Below the pieces are notes generated by a model, which did no database searches, was not told the origin of the DNA, and saw nothing but the letters and a program-made list of their open reading frames with translations. Made by a program: the position numbers and the translations under genes. Below, in pieces: positions 8,376-17,699 of a stretch of DNA of 64,000 nt. Positions within the stretch are counted from its first letter, which is position 1; the number at the start of each line of letters is the position of its first letter. This DNA is from Synechococcus sp. RSCCF101 (GTDB lineage Bacteria; Cyanobacteriota; Cyanobacteriia; PCC-6307; Cyanobiaceae): positions 620,001 through 684,000 of the forward strand of contig NZ_CP035632.1 in NCBI RefSeq assembly GCF_008807075.1. The letters run 5' to 3'.

Positions 8376-9689
8376 TTGGCCAATGTTGTGGTCATCGGCG
8401 CTCAGTGGGGTGACGAAGGCAAGGGAAAGATCACCGATCTGCTGAGTCGTTCGGCCGATGTGGTCGTCCGCTATCAGGGCGGTGTGAACGCCGGCCACAC
8501 CATTGTCGTGGACGACAAGGTGCTCAAGCTGCACCTGATCCCGTCCGGGATTCTCTATCCCGACACCATCTGCCTGATCGGAGCCGGCACGGTGATCGAT
8601 CCCGGTGTGATGCTGCGGGAGCTCGACATGCTGCTCGAGAACGGGATTGATATCTCCGGGCTGCAGGTGGCCTCGACGGCGCACGTGACCATGCCTTACC
8701 ACCGCCTGCTCGACCGGGCGATGGAGGAGCGTCGGGGCGAGCGACGCATCGGAACCACCGGACGTGGGATCGGGCCCACCTATGCCGACAAATCCCAGCG
8801 CAGCGGCATCCGGGTCATCGACCTGATGGATCCGGATCGGCTGCGGGACCGGCTCCAGGACCCCCTCGCCGAGAAGAACGATCTGCTCACATCGGTCTTC
8901 GGCCTCGAGCCGCTCGACCTCGAGGCGGTTGTGGAGGAATACGCCGGCTACGGGCGCCGTCTAGCTCCCCACGTGGTGGACGGAACCCGGGCCGTTCATG
9001 ACGCCGCCCGCAACCGCAAGAACATTCTCTTCGAGGGTGCTCAGGGAACCCTGCTCGACCTCGACCACGGCACCTATCCCTACGTCACGTCCTCCAACCC
9101 CGTCTCGGGGGGGGCCTGTGTGGGTGCCGGTGTCGGGCCCACCCTCATCGACCGGGTGATCGGTGTGGCCAAGGCCTACACGACACGGGTCGGGGAAGGC
9201 CCCTTCCCGACCGAGCTTCAGGGAAGTCTCAATGACCATCTCTGCGACCGCGGCGGCGAATTCGGCACCACGACGGGCCGGCGACGCCGCTGCGGCTGGT
9301 TCGATGGCGTGATCGGCCGCTACGCGGTCGAGGTGAATGGTCTGGACTGCCTGGCGATCACCAAGCTGGACGTTCTCGACGAGCTCAGCGAGATCCAGGT
9401 CTGCGTGGCCTACGAGCTGGATGGGCGCCGGATCGAATCCTTTCCCGGCAGTGCCGACGACTTCGCCCGATGCCGGCCCGTGTTCGAGACGCTGCCCGGA
9501 TGGCAGTGCTCCACAGCCGACTGCCGACGGCTGGAGGAGCTGCCCGACACCGCGATGGCCTACCTCCGCTTCCTGGCTGAGCTGATGGAGGTTCCGATCG
9601 CAATCGTCTCACTCGGGGCGAACCGGGATCAGACCATCGTGGTGGAGGATCCCATCCACGGACCCAAGCGGGCCCTGCTCAGTCTCTGA
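8376..9689 (+). CDS. purA: Adenylosuccinate synthetase
   Basis: Joins IMP and aspartate using GTP in AMP synthesis. The N-terminal GTP-binding loop is visible ([13 protein letters not shown]), followed by NAGHT, the IMP-binding region [15 protein letters not shown], and the C-terminal [11 protein letters not shown] box. I choose the TTG at 8376, giving [15 protein letters not shown] and 437 aa, the normal length; the longer frame from 8262 would add 38 unrelated residues and would run through the psb27 hairpin loop. This is one of several TTG starts in the window. Confidence 0.95.
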   Translation: MANVVVIGAQWGDEGKGKITDLLSRSADVVVRYQGGVNAGHTIVVDDKVLKLHLIPSGILYPDTICLIGAGTVIDPGVMLRELDMLLENGIDISGLQVASTAHVTMPYHRLLDRAMEERRGERRIGTTGRGIGPTYADKSQRSGIRVIDLMDPDRLRDRLQDPLAEKNDLLTSVFGLEPLDLEAVVEEYAGYGRRLAPHVVDGTRAVHDAARNRKNILFEGAQGTLLDLDHGTYPYVTSSNPVSGGACVGAGVGPTLIDRVIGVAKAYTTRVGEGPFPTELQGSLNDHLCDRGGEFGTTTGRRRRCGWFDGVIGRYAVEVNGLDCLAITKLDVLDELSEIQVCVAYELDGRRIESFPGSADDFARCRPVFETLPGWQCSTADCRRLEELPDTAMAYLRFLAELMEVPIAIVSLGANRDQTIVVEDPIHGPKRALLSL

Positions 9690-9711
9690 TCCACCAGCCA
9701 ACCCTGCCTCG

Positions 9712-10740
9712 ATGACCGGATCCACCACAGCCCCCGCAGCCTCTGCGGCCGGCGACACTCTCGACGTGGTGGGCATCGGCAATGCCATCGTCGATGTGCT
9801 CGTTCAGGCCGAGGACGGCTTCCTCGAGCAGCAGGGCCTCAGCAAGGGAGCCATGACGCTGGTGGACCTTGAGCAGGCCGAGCGCCTCTACGGCGCCAGC
9901 GGCCCCGGCCTCGAGACCTCCGGCGGTTCCGCGGCCAACACCCTCGCCGGACTGGCCCAGCTCGGCGGCCGGGCCGGTTTCATCGGACGGGTGCGCGATG
10001 ACCAGCTCGGGCGCATCTTCAGCCATGACATCCGCGCCACCGGGGCCCGCTTCGAGACACCCCCGGCAGCCTCCGGCCCGCCGACCGCCCGCTGCCTGAT
10101 CCTGGTCACGCCCGATGCCCAGCGCACCATGGCCACCTATCTCGGGGCCTCCGTGCAGCTGGATCCGGACGATCTGAATCTGGCGCTGCTGCGTCGGGCG
10201 CGGGTGCTCTACCTGGAGGGGTATCTGTGGGACAGCCCGGAGGCCAAGCGGGCCTTCATCACCGCGGCCGAGGTGATGCGTCAGCAGGGGGGTGAGGTGG
10301 CCCTCTCCCTCTCGGACGGATTCTGTGTGGAGCGGCATCGCGACAGCTTCCTCGAGCTGGTGGACGGCCATGTGGATCTGCTCTTCGCCAACGAATCCGA
10401 GATCACCGCCCTCTACCGCTGCGACCGGTTCGAGGATGCCCTCGACCAGGTGCGCGGCCGCTGCCGCATCGCGGCTCTGACCCGCAGCGATCAGGGGTCT
10501 CTGGTGGCCACGGCCGATGCGGTGGTCTCGATCCCGGCCTACAGCCTCGGTCCCCTGGTGGACACCACCGGCGCCGGGGATCTCTACGCCGGCGGCTTTC
10601 TCTGGGCCTACTGCCGCGATGAGCCGCTGGAGCGCTGCGGCCATGTGGGATCCCTCTGCGCCGGGCAGGTGGTCACCCAGCTGGGCCCCCGCTGCCAGCG
10701 TCCCCTGCGGGAGCTGGTGCGTCAGCACCTCGGCTTCTGA
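9712..10740 (+). CDS. PfkB-family carbohydrate/nucleoside kinase
   Basis: 342-aa ribokinase-fold kinase. The N-terminal GIGNAIVDVLV signature, the GGSAANTLAGLAQLGG glycine motif, the NESE metal-site motif and the catalytic DTTGAGDLYAGGFL are all present. The family includes adenosine kinase, fructokinase and ribokinase; the substrate cannot be told from motifs alone. It lies 22 bp after purA on the same strand, which fits, but does not prove, a purine nucleoside substrate. The last 68 bp overlap convergent cutA. Confidence 0.9.
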   Translation: MTGSTTAPAASAAGDTLDVVGIGNAIVDVLVQAEDGFLEQQGLSKGAMTLVDLEQAERLYGASGPGLETSGGSAANTLAGLAQLGGRAGFIGRVRDDQLGRIFSHDIRATGARFETPPAASGPPTARCLILVTPDAQRTMATYLGASVQLDPDDLNLALLRRARVLYLEGYLWDSPEAKRAFITAAEVMRQQGGEVALSLSDGFCVERHRDSFLELVDGHVDLLFANESEITALYRCDRFEDALDQVRGRCRIAALTRSDQGSLVATADAVVSIPAYSLGPLVDTTGAGDLYAGGFLWAYCRDEPLERCGHVGSLCAGQVVTQLGPRCQRPLRELVRQHLGF

Positions 10741-11113
10741 GTCCCTCCATCAGCCACTGGCCATAGGCACCGCCGCTGGAGCCGATCCAGTGAATCCACT
10801 CCGGTGTCTCGTAGCTGTGCAGTTCATCCAGGGCCCGGGCAAGGGCCGGGAGCTGCCGGGGAGAGGTCTTGAGGAGCAACTGCACCTCTTCACCGAGCTC
10901 GAGTGAGCTCTGCCAGCGGTAGAGCGACGTGACCGGGCTCCAGCTGACGCAGCCCACCAGATTCCGCTCCAGCAGAGCCTCGGCCAGGCGGCGCGCGGAG
11001 GGGGCGTCGCGCTCGGTGGCGAGCACCAGGGCCACGGCGAGCGGTGCCTCTCCTGGCTCCGGCAGAGCATTGGCTTCAGGACTCGCCGGAGGTGTCTGGG
11101 GGGCGGAGGACAT
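10673..11113 (-). CDS. cutA: CutA1-type divalent-cation tolerance protein
   Basis: Small ferredoxin-like-fold trimer protein linked to copper and other divalent metals in bacteria; its biochemical role is not settled. The CutA core runs from VALVLATERDAPSARRLAEALLERNLVGCVSW to the YETPEWIHW segment. About 30 N-terminal residues and a 22-residue Ala/Gly/Pro tail exceed the typical 105-115 aa. The tail is encoded antisense to the end of the PfkB gene. Confidence 0.88.
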   Translation of the reverse strand: MSSAPQTPPASPEANALPEPGEAPLAVALVLATERDAPSARRLAEALLERNLVGCVSWSPVTSLYRWQSSLELGEEVQLLLKTSPRQLPALARALDELHSYETPEWIHWIGSSGGAYGQWLMEGLRSRGADAPAPAGDAGSGGPAG

Positions 11114-11115
11114 CG

Positions 11116-11948
11116 TCAGCGGTCACCGGGCCTGCCCAGCCATTGCAGCAGGGCCGGTGCGGTGAGCCGGTGATGGGTGAGCCCGCGGGGCACGGGGGGA
11201 GCAGCAGGCGCTTCGAGAATCAGCCGGGTGAGCCCGCCCGCCCGGGCGATGCGGTGCCAGCTCTCTTCATTGGCTCCCCCGGAGGCGCGGAACAGCACAG
11301 CCTCGATGCCCCAGCGGCGGCACAGTCCGGCCTCCACCGCCCCGGGGAGGCCGCCCGTGGCGAGGGGCCCGGGGCGCAGACAGGCCAGCCGCCCGGCCCG
11401 GATCCCCGCGGCGAGGGCCAGCCGGATGGCACGCGGCTCCGGCAGCACCCGGGCATGAAGGACGGCACCGGGAAGCAGCGGAACCAGTGCGGCCAGGTGC
11501 CGGCTGCCGATGGCCAGGAGCAGCCGGCGGCGGCGCAGATCCACCTCGACCAGATCCTGCATCTGCTTCAGGCGCAGCATGGGCGCGGCCGATTCGGTCC
11601 CGGAGGCGACCGCCATGCCGCCGTCGCGGCGAAGCAGACGGATCAGGGGCTGGGCCTCCGCGCTGCAGGCCTCCAGCAGCTGCCCCCTCACGGTGGTGGC
11701 GAAGGGATGGGTGGCGTCGATGACCCAGCTGAACGGATCGCCGGTTGCCCGGGCCTGCCGCAGCTCCCGGACCACGGCCCCGGCTCCTTTCAGCGGGCCC
11801 ACCCGCAGCGCCAGCGCCTCATGCGGGGGTAGGCCTCCGCGGCGCTGGCACTGACCACGCTGAGCTGAATGCGCCAGCCCCGGGCCAGCAGTGCAGCGGC
11901 CAGGGGAGGGCCGTCGCCGGTGCCCGCCAGCATCCACAGCCTGCCCAT
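11116..11948 (-). pseudogene. cobK: Precorrin-6A reductase CobK, frame broken at a C-run
   Basis: CobK reduces precorrin-6A in cobalamin (B12) synthesis. The N-terminal part (start ATG 11946-11948; MGRLWMLAGTGDGPPLAAAL, then VVSASAAEAYP) is in one frame. The remainder, from PPHEALALRVGPL through the family signature WVIDATHPFA to IGSRHLAAL and the C-terminus, is in the frame one base back. The switch falls at a run of five C on the coding strand (11825-11829 as G on plus). One extra C would restore a continuous 277-aa protein. Everything else is intact, so a sequencing or assembly error, a recent mutation, or slippage are all possible. It is divergent from ssb, with 50 bp between the starts. 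Confidence 0.85.
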
Positions 11949-11998
11949 CAGCGGTGTCGATCCGTGCCCCAGGATGGAGGCAATCGCTGCCGCTCCGC

Positions 11999-12475
11999 TT
12001 GAACCACACCCTGCTGGAGGTGACGGTGCTGGAGGCACCCCAGGTGCGTTTCACCCAGGACAATCAGACCCCGATCGGGGAGATGACGGTCTCCTTCGAC
12101 GGTCTCAGGCCGGACGATCCCCCCGGCCGTCTCAAGGTGGTCGGCTGGGGCAACCTGGCCCAGGATCTGCAGAACAGGGTGCAGGTGGGGCAGCGTCTGC
12201 TGGTGGAGGGGCGGCTGCGGATGTCCACCCTCACCCGCAGCGATGGCATGCGTGAGAAACGGGCCGAGCTGACGCTCTCCCGGCTGCATCCCCTGAGCGG
12301 CCGCGGCGCCGGAGGGTCCGCCCCGGCCCCGATGGCCCCAGCCGCCGCCGGGGCGTCAGGGCGGCCCGGCCAGCGTCCACCGGCACCCGCCCCAGCCGAG
12401 GCGGCCCCCACCTGGAATGCCGCGCCCCTGGTGCCGGACGACCCCCTGCCTGACGAGGACGAGATTCCCTTTTGA
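11999..12475 (+). CDS. ssb: Single-stranded DNA-binding protein
   Basis: OB-fold SSB that coats single-stranded DNA in replication and repair. The OB domain spans roughly residues 1-105 (VTVLEAP, TQDNQTPIGEM, LKVVGWGNLAQDL, VQVGQRLLVEGRLRM). A Pro/Ala-rich linker follows, and the protein ends in the acidic tip DEDEIPF that docks partner proteins. The TTG at 11999 (MNHTLLEVTV) gives 158 aa and matches the N-terminus I recall for related cyanobacterial SSBs; the upstream frame to 11891 is antisense to cobK and unlike SSB. Confidence 0.9.
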   Translation: MNHTLLEVTVLEAPQVRFTQDNQTPIGEMTVSFDGLRPDDPPGRLKVVGWGNLAQDLQNRVQVGQRLLVEGRLRMSTLTRSDGMREKRAELTLSRLHPLSGRGAGGSAPAPMAPAAAGASGRPGQRPPAPAPAEAAPTWNAAPLVPDDPLPDEDEIPF

Positions 12476-12493
12476 AGCGCAGGTTGCTGCGGA

Positions 12494-12721
12494 TCAGTCC
12501 AGACGGTCGGCAGCGCGTTCCAGCAGGTGGCCCAGCTCCCGCTCCAGAGCCGCCAGGTCGAGCCGCAGCGATGGCCAGCGTCCCTGGTCGATCTGCTGCA
12601 GCAGCCACAACCGGTCGTCGGAGAGACGACGCAGCAGCTCGGCGTTGCTGAGCTCCGCGGGGGCGTTCCCGCTGGCGGGCTCAACTCCGGGCTCGACGTC
12701 TGGGGAGGGAGCAGAGGTCAC
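12494..12721 (-). CDS. Small helical protein of unknown function
   Basis: About 75 aa from a GTG at 12721 (an earlier GTG at 12754 would give 86 aa). After a Pro/Glu-rich N-terminus, residues 25-75 form amphipathic helices (ELSNAELLRRLSDDRLWLL; DLAALERELGHLLERAADRL) with heptad-like leucines, suggesting a coiled coil or helix hairpin. Convergent with ssb (18 bp apart). No family recognised. Confidence 0.55.
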   Translation of the reverse strand: MTSAPSPDVEPGVEPASGNAPAELSNAELLRRLSDDRLWLLQQIDQGRWPSLRLDLAALERELGHLLERAADRLD

Positions 12722-12783
12722 GGGATGCCGGATGGGAGTACAGAGAGGACACACGGGGCACCCCCATGGCGGAGAATGGGCCC

Positions 12784-13359
12784 ATGAATGCCCTGTTCTC
12801 GCCAGGGAGTCTGGTGACCGTACTCGGTGCCAGCCTCACCGTGGTCGGCTCGATCGCCTACGCCACCGACAGCCCCAACCTCAGCCTCGCCGGCGTGTTC
12901 TACGGGGTGCCGGTGCTGCTCGGGGGGCTGGCCCTGAAGTCATCCGAACTGCCCCCGGCCCGCCGCCTCACGCCCCCGGGGGCGCTGAAGGCTCTCCGGC
13001 AGACCCAGCCGGCCGATGCACTGCCGAAGCTGCTCGGCGATGTGACCCGCTGGCGCTATGGCCAGAAAGCCCATCTCGAGTCGTCCCTGGAGGCCCTCAA
13101 GCTGTGGGATGACGACGACCCCCCCCAGCTCGAAAGCGTGGAGGAGATCGACCACGGTGGCTACGGACTCAGGCTGCGCTTCCGCCTCGGCGCTGTGCCC
13201 TACAGCCGCTGGGTCGAGCGACAGGAGCGACTGGGCCGCTTCTTCGGCAAGGGTCTGCGGGCCGATCTGCGCGAGCTGGGCGGCAGTCGGATGGAACTCG
13301 ATCTCGTGCCTGCGACCGCAGCCGCCGCTGAACCGCAGCCGGAGACGGCACCCTCCTGA
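12784..13359 (+). CDS. DUF2854 family membrane-associated protein
   Basis: 191-aa protein of a family found in cyanobacteria and plastids, function unknown. The N-terminus has two hydrophobic spans ([34 protein letters not shown]) as expected, followed by a soluble domain with [15 protein letters not shown] 12784 is preferred; an ATG at 12766 would add six residues. The stop TGA shares its A with the argB ATG, so the two are translationally coupled. Confidence 0.85.
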   Translation: MNALFSPGSLVTVLGASLTVVGSIAYATDSPNLSLAGVFYGVPVLLGGLALKSSELPPARRLTPPGALKALRQTQPADALPKLLGDVTRWRYGQKAHLESSLEALKLWDDDDPPQLESVEEIDHGGYGLRLRFRLGAVPYSRWVERQERLGRFFGKGLRADLRELGGSRMELDLVPATAAAAEPQPETAPS

Positions 13360-14267
13360 TGGTGGTCCCATCCCCTCGCGGCGCGGCGCTCCAGGCCGCC
13401 GACCCGGAGGCACTGAGGGTCTCCGTTCTCAGCGAGGCGCTCCCCTACATCCAGCGCTTCGCCGGTAAGCGGGTGGTGGTGAAGTACGGCGGTGCGGCCA
13501 TGGCCCGGGCCGAACTGAGGGATGCGGTGTTCCGCGATGTGGTCCTGCTGGCCTCGGTCGGCGTCGGGGTGGTGGTGGTGCACGGCGGCGGCCCGGAGAT
13601 CAACCACTGGCTCAACCGACTCCAGATCGAACCGGAGTTCCGAAACGGACTGCGTGTGACGGGGCCGGACACCATGGATGTGGTCGAGATGGTGCTGGTC
13701 GGCCGTGTCAACAAGCAGATCGTCAACGGATTGAATCGCCTCGGCGGACGGGCGGTGGGCCTCTGCGGCAGCGACGGCTCCCTGATCGAGGCCCGTTCCT
13801 ACGACGAGGGCAGCCACGGGCTGGTGGGCGATGTGGCGGCGGTGAACCCCGACCTGCTGGCGCCCCTGCTGGAGCGGGGTTACATCCCCGTCATCTCCAG
13901 CGTGGCGGCCGATCGGGACGGGCGGGCCCACAACATCAATGCCGACACGGCCGCCGGCGAACTGGCAGCGGCGCTGCAGGCGGAGAAGCTGATCCTCCTC
14001 ACCGACACCGCCGGCATCCTGCGGGATCGCGACGACCCGGCATCCCTGATCCGGCAGGTCGATCTGGCGGGTGCCCGGGATCTGATCAGCACCGGGGTGG
14101 TCTGCGGGGGCATGACCCCGAAGACCCACTGCTGCATCCGGGCTCTGGCCCAGGGTGTGGCCGCGGCTCACATCATCGATGGGCGCGTCCCTCACGCCCT
14201 GCTGCTGGAGGTGTTCACCGACGCCGGGATCGGCACGATGCTGCTGGGGCGTCGCATTCCGAGCTGA
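13359..14267 (+). CDS. argB: N-acetylglutamate kinase
   Basis: Second enzyme of arginine synthesis, phosphorylating N-acetylglutamate; in cyanobacteria it is controlled by arginine and by the PII protein. Amino-acid-kinase fold: KYGGAAM near residue 45, [47 protein letters not shown] and the [14 protein letters not shown] box. 302 aa, normal length with the N-helix typical of the arginine-sensitive type. Starts within the stop of the DUF2854 gene and is followed 10 bp later by the TPR/DUF3153 gene, so an operon is likely. Confidence 0.96.
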   Translation: MVVPSPRGAALQAADPEALRVSVLSEALPYIQRFAGKRVVVKYGGAAMARAELRDAVFRDVVLLASVGVGVVVVHGGGPEINHWLNRLQIEPEFRNGLRVTGPDTMDVVEMVLVGRVNKQIVNGLNRLGGRAVGLCGSDGSLIEARSYDEGSHGLVGDVAAVNPDLLAPLLERGYIPVISSVAADRDGRAHNINADTAAGELAAALQAEKLILLTDTAGILRDRDDPASLIRQVDLAGARDLISTGVVCGGMTPKTHCCIRALAQGVAAAHIIDGRVPHALLLEVFTDAGIGTMLLGRRIPS

Positions 14268-14277
14268 ATCCACGGGC

Positions 14278-15390
14278 ATGGCCATACCGGAGCTGACGCC
14301 GCCGCGGCAGGCGATCGAGCGCGGGGATTACGGCCAGGCACTGCGTGCGCTGGAGGTCCTGGCGGACGGGCACCCCGTCAGCGGGATGGAGGGCACCCAG
14401 GTGCGGCTTCTGATGAGCACGGCCCTGATGGGTCTCGGGCGCAATGCCGAGGCGCTGGCGCAGGTCCGGCTCATCGCCCGCTGCGGCGATCGACGGCTGC
14501 GGGCGCGGGCGCGGGAGCTGGTCGCGATCCTCGAGGCACCGACGCTGGAGCGCCCGGCGGCCTGGTCGATGTCGCTGCCGGACCTGGCCGGTGTGGGCAG
14601 CCTCGAGGGCAGCGGCGGTGCGGTGCGGCGGCGGCGGCGTCCCGCACCACCGCCGCCGCCGCCACCACCGGTGGGAGCCACGCGGCTGCCGGTGGGCTTC
14701 GCCGTACTGGTGGCGGCCCTGCTGCTGGCCCTGACCGTTCTGCTCTCCGGCTGCGCGGAAGTGGAACTGGCGCTCGAGTTCGGGGGCCCGGGTCGGCTGC
14801 GGGTGCAGGAAACGCTGATCGCTCCGTCCCCGACCACGGTTCCCTGGCAGCGAGCGGTTCAGGAGGCCTGGAGTGAGCGGGGAGGCCGGCCGCACCGGTC
14901 GAGCGTGGATCGGGCGAGGGGCGGTGGCACGTCCGTGAGCCTGGACTCGGCGGTGCTGCCTCTGCCCGAGGCCACGGCCCTGGTGATGCGGAGTCTGGAG
15001 CAGACGGCCCAACGCCTGGGTGTCGTCCTGGCGCCGCCCGAGGTTTCCATCGAGGAGCGCAACTGGTGGATCGGAGTGGTGCAGAGAGGGCGGATCCGGC
15101 TGGACCTCGAACCCCTCGGACCGCTCCCCGGCTTCAATGCCTCCGTACGACTGGAGCCGCTCCCGCTCCGCGCTCTCCGGCAGGTGCAGGGAGATCCACC
15201 CACCTGGGACGGCCCAGCGTTGATCTGGCCGCTGCGGCTGGGCCAGATCAACGCCCTCGAATGGCGCTGCTGGCGCTGGAGCCCACTGGGGCTGGGCAGT
15301 CTGGTGATCGCCGCGCTTCTTGGAATCAGCCTGGCTCTGCGCCGGCTGCAGCTGCGTGCCGGAGGGGGCTATCCGGGTCTCCCCGCCTGA
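14278..15390 (+). CDS. TPR-like domain fused to DUF3153 lipoprotein-like domain
   Basis: 370 aa from ATG 14278. Residues 1-90 resemble one and a half TPR units (AIERGDYGQALRALEVLADG; LMGLGRNAEALAQV). A linker has five Arg then Pro-Ala-Pro8 (117-131). A hydrophobic segment (138-157) ends in LLSGC (155-159), the start of most stand-alone DUF3153 lipoproteins in cyanobacteria. Residues 160-330 are the DUF3153 region and 334-352 a C-terminal membrane span. Because the lipobox is internal, lipidation is unlikely unless translation also starts nearby. Function unknown. Co-directional with argB. Confidence 0.8.
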   Translation: MAIPELTPPRQAIERGDYGQALRALEVLADGHPVSGMEGTQVRLLMSTALMGLGRNAEALAQVRLIARCGDRRLRARARELVAILEAPTLERPAAWSMSLPDLAGVGSLEGSGGAVRRRRRPAPPPPPPPPVGATRLPVGFAVLVAALLLALTVLLSGCAEVELALEFGGPGRLRVQETLIAPSPTTVPWQRAVQEAWSERGGRPHRSSVDRARGGGTSVSLDSAVLPLPEATALVMRSLEQTAQRLGVVLAPPEVSIEERNWWIGVVQRGRIRLDLEPLGPLPGFNASVRLEPLPLRALRQVQGDPPTWDGPALIWPLRLGQINALEWRCWRWSPLGLGSLVIAALLGISLALRRLQLRAGGGYPGLPA

Positions 15391-15406
15391 ATCCGGCGCT
15401 CCGGGG

Positions 15407-17683
15407 TCAGAGCTCCTGGGGGTCCGGGTTGATCGTCAGCCCGATGCCCGATCCGATCAGCCCCCGCATCACGCTCTCGGCCGGCAGCGGCAGGGGGTCG
15501 GCTTCCGGCCCGTGCAGCAGCAGCTGCCAGCGACTGCGGCCCGCCACGCGGGCAACGGGGGCCGGGGCCGGACCGATCGCCAGCCAGCCGCGCTCACGCC
15601 AGTAGGGCTCCAGCCCCTCCGCCAGGGCCGTGGCAGCGGTGGCCGTGGCGGTGGCACCCAGGCCATGAACCTGCAGCAGGCAGGCACGGGCGAAGGGCAC
15701 CAGGCCGGCGGCGCGGCGATGGCTCAGCTCCTCCTCCAGAAAGGGCTCATAGGCCCCCTCGACGAAGTGCCGCAGCACGGGATGGTCGGGGCTGTAGGTC
15801 TGAACGATCACCTCACCGGGACGCTCACCCCGGCCGGCCCGGCCCGCCAGCTGCAGCAGCAGCTGCAGACACTCCTCCCCCGAGCGGAGGTCGGGCCGAT
15901 GCAGCAGTCCGTCGGCCGCCAGGACCACGGCCAGCGTCACCCGGGGCAGATCCATGCCCTTGGCCAGCATCTGCGTTCCGACCAGCACATCGGCTGCGCC
16001 GGAGGCAAAGGCGGTGAGCAGGCGGCGGTGGCCGTCGCGGCCCCGTGTGGTGTCGCGATCGAACCGCATCAGCCGCAGTCCCTCGATGTCCTCACCGAGC
16101 TCCTGCACCACCCGCTGCGTTCCGGCTCCGAAGGGCTTGAACGCCCGTGACCCGCAGGCCCTGCAGGCGGTGGGGCAGGGCTCGCGATGGCCGCACCAGT
16201 GGCAGCTCAGCCAGGCCGCACCGTCCGCGCGGCGATGGACCGTCAGGCTCACATCGCAGTGGGGACACTGCACCGCCGTTCCGCAGCTGCGGCAGCTCAC
16301 GAAACTGCTGAAGCCCCGTCTGGGCACGAGGATCACCGCCTGATTCCCCGCCTCCCGGAGGCGCTCCAGCCGTTGCTTCAGGGCGCGGCTCACCAGGCGC
16401 CGATGACCGGCGGCGAGCTCGAGACGCATGTCCACCACGCGCACGGGAGGCAGGGGCCGGCTGTGCACCCGCCGCCGCAGCCGCGCCAGCCGCAGACCCC
16501 GGCCGCTGCGGCAGTCCCGCCAGCTCTCCAGCGACGGTGTCGCGCTGCCGAGGATCAGCCGGGCACCGCTCCGGCGGCAGCGCAGGCGGGCCAGCTCCCG
16601 GCAGTGGTAGCAGGGCATCGGAGCCTCCTGCTTGTAGGAGCGATCGTGCTCCTCATCCAGCACGATGAGGCCGGGACGGGGCAGCGGCAGAAAGATGGCC
16701 GAGCGGGTGCCGACCACCAGCAGGGGCCGGTCCGGCACCTGCCGGCGGCAGCGCTGCCAGGTGCGCACCCGCTGAGCGGGACTGCAGCCGCTGTGGTACT
16801 CGAGAACCCGATAACCGAAGCGCTGGCGGCAGCGATCGAGCAGCTGCGGCACCAGGCCGATCTCGGGGGCGAGCATCAGCACCGACTCGCCACGGGCCAG
16901 AACCGCCGCCGCAGCGCGGAGGTAGAGCTCGGTCTTGCCTGAGCCCGTCACCCCCCAGACCAGCAGGCCCTCTCCGGGGGCCAGGGCGTGAACGCTCTCC
17001 ATCGCCCGCTGCTGCTCATCGGTCAGTTCCGGCAGGGACGCTCCCGCGTCCACCGCCTCTTGCTCCGCCGCTGCTGCACTGGCCGATGCGGTGTCTTGCG
17101 GACGGACCGTCACCAGCTCCCGCCGCTCGAGCGCCTGCACGACCGAACGGCTGAAGCCGTCGCCCGCTGTGATCTGGCGCAGGGGGCGCCCACCACCGTG
17201 TCGCCACAGCTGGGCGACCAGCTGCCCCTGCCGGACCGTGAGCGCGTGGTGCCCAACCCCCTCCGCCAGCTGCCGACCGCCCGGGGAGAGACGGACCATC
17301 AGCGGCTGACGCGGCCGACCATCGCTTCCGCCGGCCGCCGGCCGGGCGCGGCCGAGCCAACCAGGCGGGAGGGCCGCCCTCAGGGTGCGGAACAGGCTGC
17401 AGTGACACAACCGGGCCACATCCTGCAGCCAGCGCCACCAGTCCTCCTGCAGCACCCCGACTTCCTGCAGGGCATCAATGGTCCTGAGCCGGGCGATCTC
17501 CTGCCCGGATCCTGCGGGGCGTTCGGCCACCACCAGCCCACTGTGGCTGGCGCCCCGCAGCTGCACGCGCACCAGGTCTCCACGCCGGGCGGGTGTGTCG
17601 GGGTGGTTGCGGTAACTGAACACCCGGCCGTCGCGCCCGGCATGCAGCCAGACGTCCAGGACGGGCGAACTTGCAGCTGACAA
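15407..17683 (-). CDS. priA: Primosomal protein N' (replication-restart helicase)
   Basis: DNA helicase that reloads the replisome at stalled forks. 758 aa. The N-terminal 3'-DNA-binding region is followed by Walker A GVTGSGKTELYLRAA, DEEHDRSYKQE (DEAH-type box), GSATPSLESW, the cysteine-rich zinc region (CRSCG, CPHCD, CHWCGHREPCPTAC), the VLVGTQMLAKG motif and the GRAGRG arginine-finger motif. The start is a TTG; no ATG is available upstream in frame. Convergent with the DUF3153 gene; divergent from the sigma factor gene. Confidence 0.96.
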   Translation of the reverse strand: MSAASSPVLDVWLHAGRDGRVFSYRNHPDTPARRGDLVRVQLRGASHSGLVVAERPAGSGQEIARLRTIDALQEVGVLQEDWWRWLQDVARLCHCSLFRTLRAALPPGWLGRARPAAGGSDGRPRQPLMVRLSPGGRQLAEGVGHHALTVRQGQLVAQLWRHGGGRPLRQITAGDGFSRSVVQALERRELVTVRPQDTASASAAAAEQEAVDAGASLPELTDEQQRAMESVHALAPGEGLLVWGVTGSGKTELYLRAAAAVLARGESVLMLAPEIGLVPQLLDRCRQRFGYRVLEYHSGCSPAQRVRTWQRCRRQVPDRPLLVVGTRSAIFLPLPRPGLIVLDEEHDRSYKQEAPMPCYHCRELARLRCRRSGARLILGSATPSLESWRDCRSGRGLRLARLRRRVHSRPLPPVRVVDMRLELAAGHRRLVSRALKQRLERLREAGNQAVILVPRRGFSSFVSCRSCGTAVQCPHCDVSLTVHRRADGAAWLSCHWCGHREPCPTACRACGSRAFKPFGAGTQRVVQELGEDIEGLRLMRFDRDTTRGRDGHRRLLTAFASGAADVLVGTQMLAKGMDLPRVTLAVVLAADGLLHRPDLRSGEECLQLLLQLAGRAGRGERPGEVIVQTYSPDHPVLRHFVEGAYEPFLEEELSHRRAAGLVPFARACLLQVHGLGATATATAATALAEGLEPYWRERGWLAIGPAPAPVARVAGRSRWQLLLHGPEADPLPLPAESVMRGLIGSGIGLTINPDPQEL

Positions 17684-17699
17684 AGCGAATGATTAAAAT
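17671..17699 (+). promoter_or_regulatory. Candidate promoter for the primary sigma factor gene
   Basis: TTGCAG (17671-17676) and TAAAAT (17694-17699, five of six matches to TATAAT) are separated by 17 bp. The -10 lies in the only AT-rich tract of the region (17688-17702), which may also serve priA on the other strand. It would imply a leader of about 350 nt before the sigma factor. Confidence 0.35.

Noticed and set aside
12527-13112. Plus-strand frames overlapping the small helical gene and DUF2854
   Set aside because: They shift across the ssb-DUF2854 junction, contain no motif and clash with DUF2854 coding sequence.
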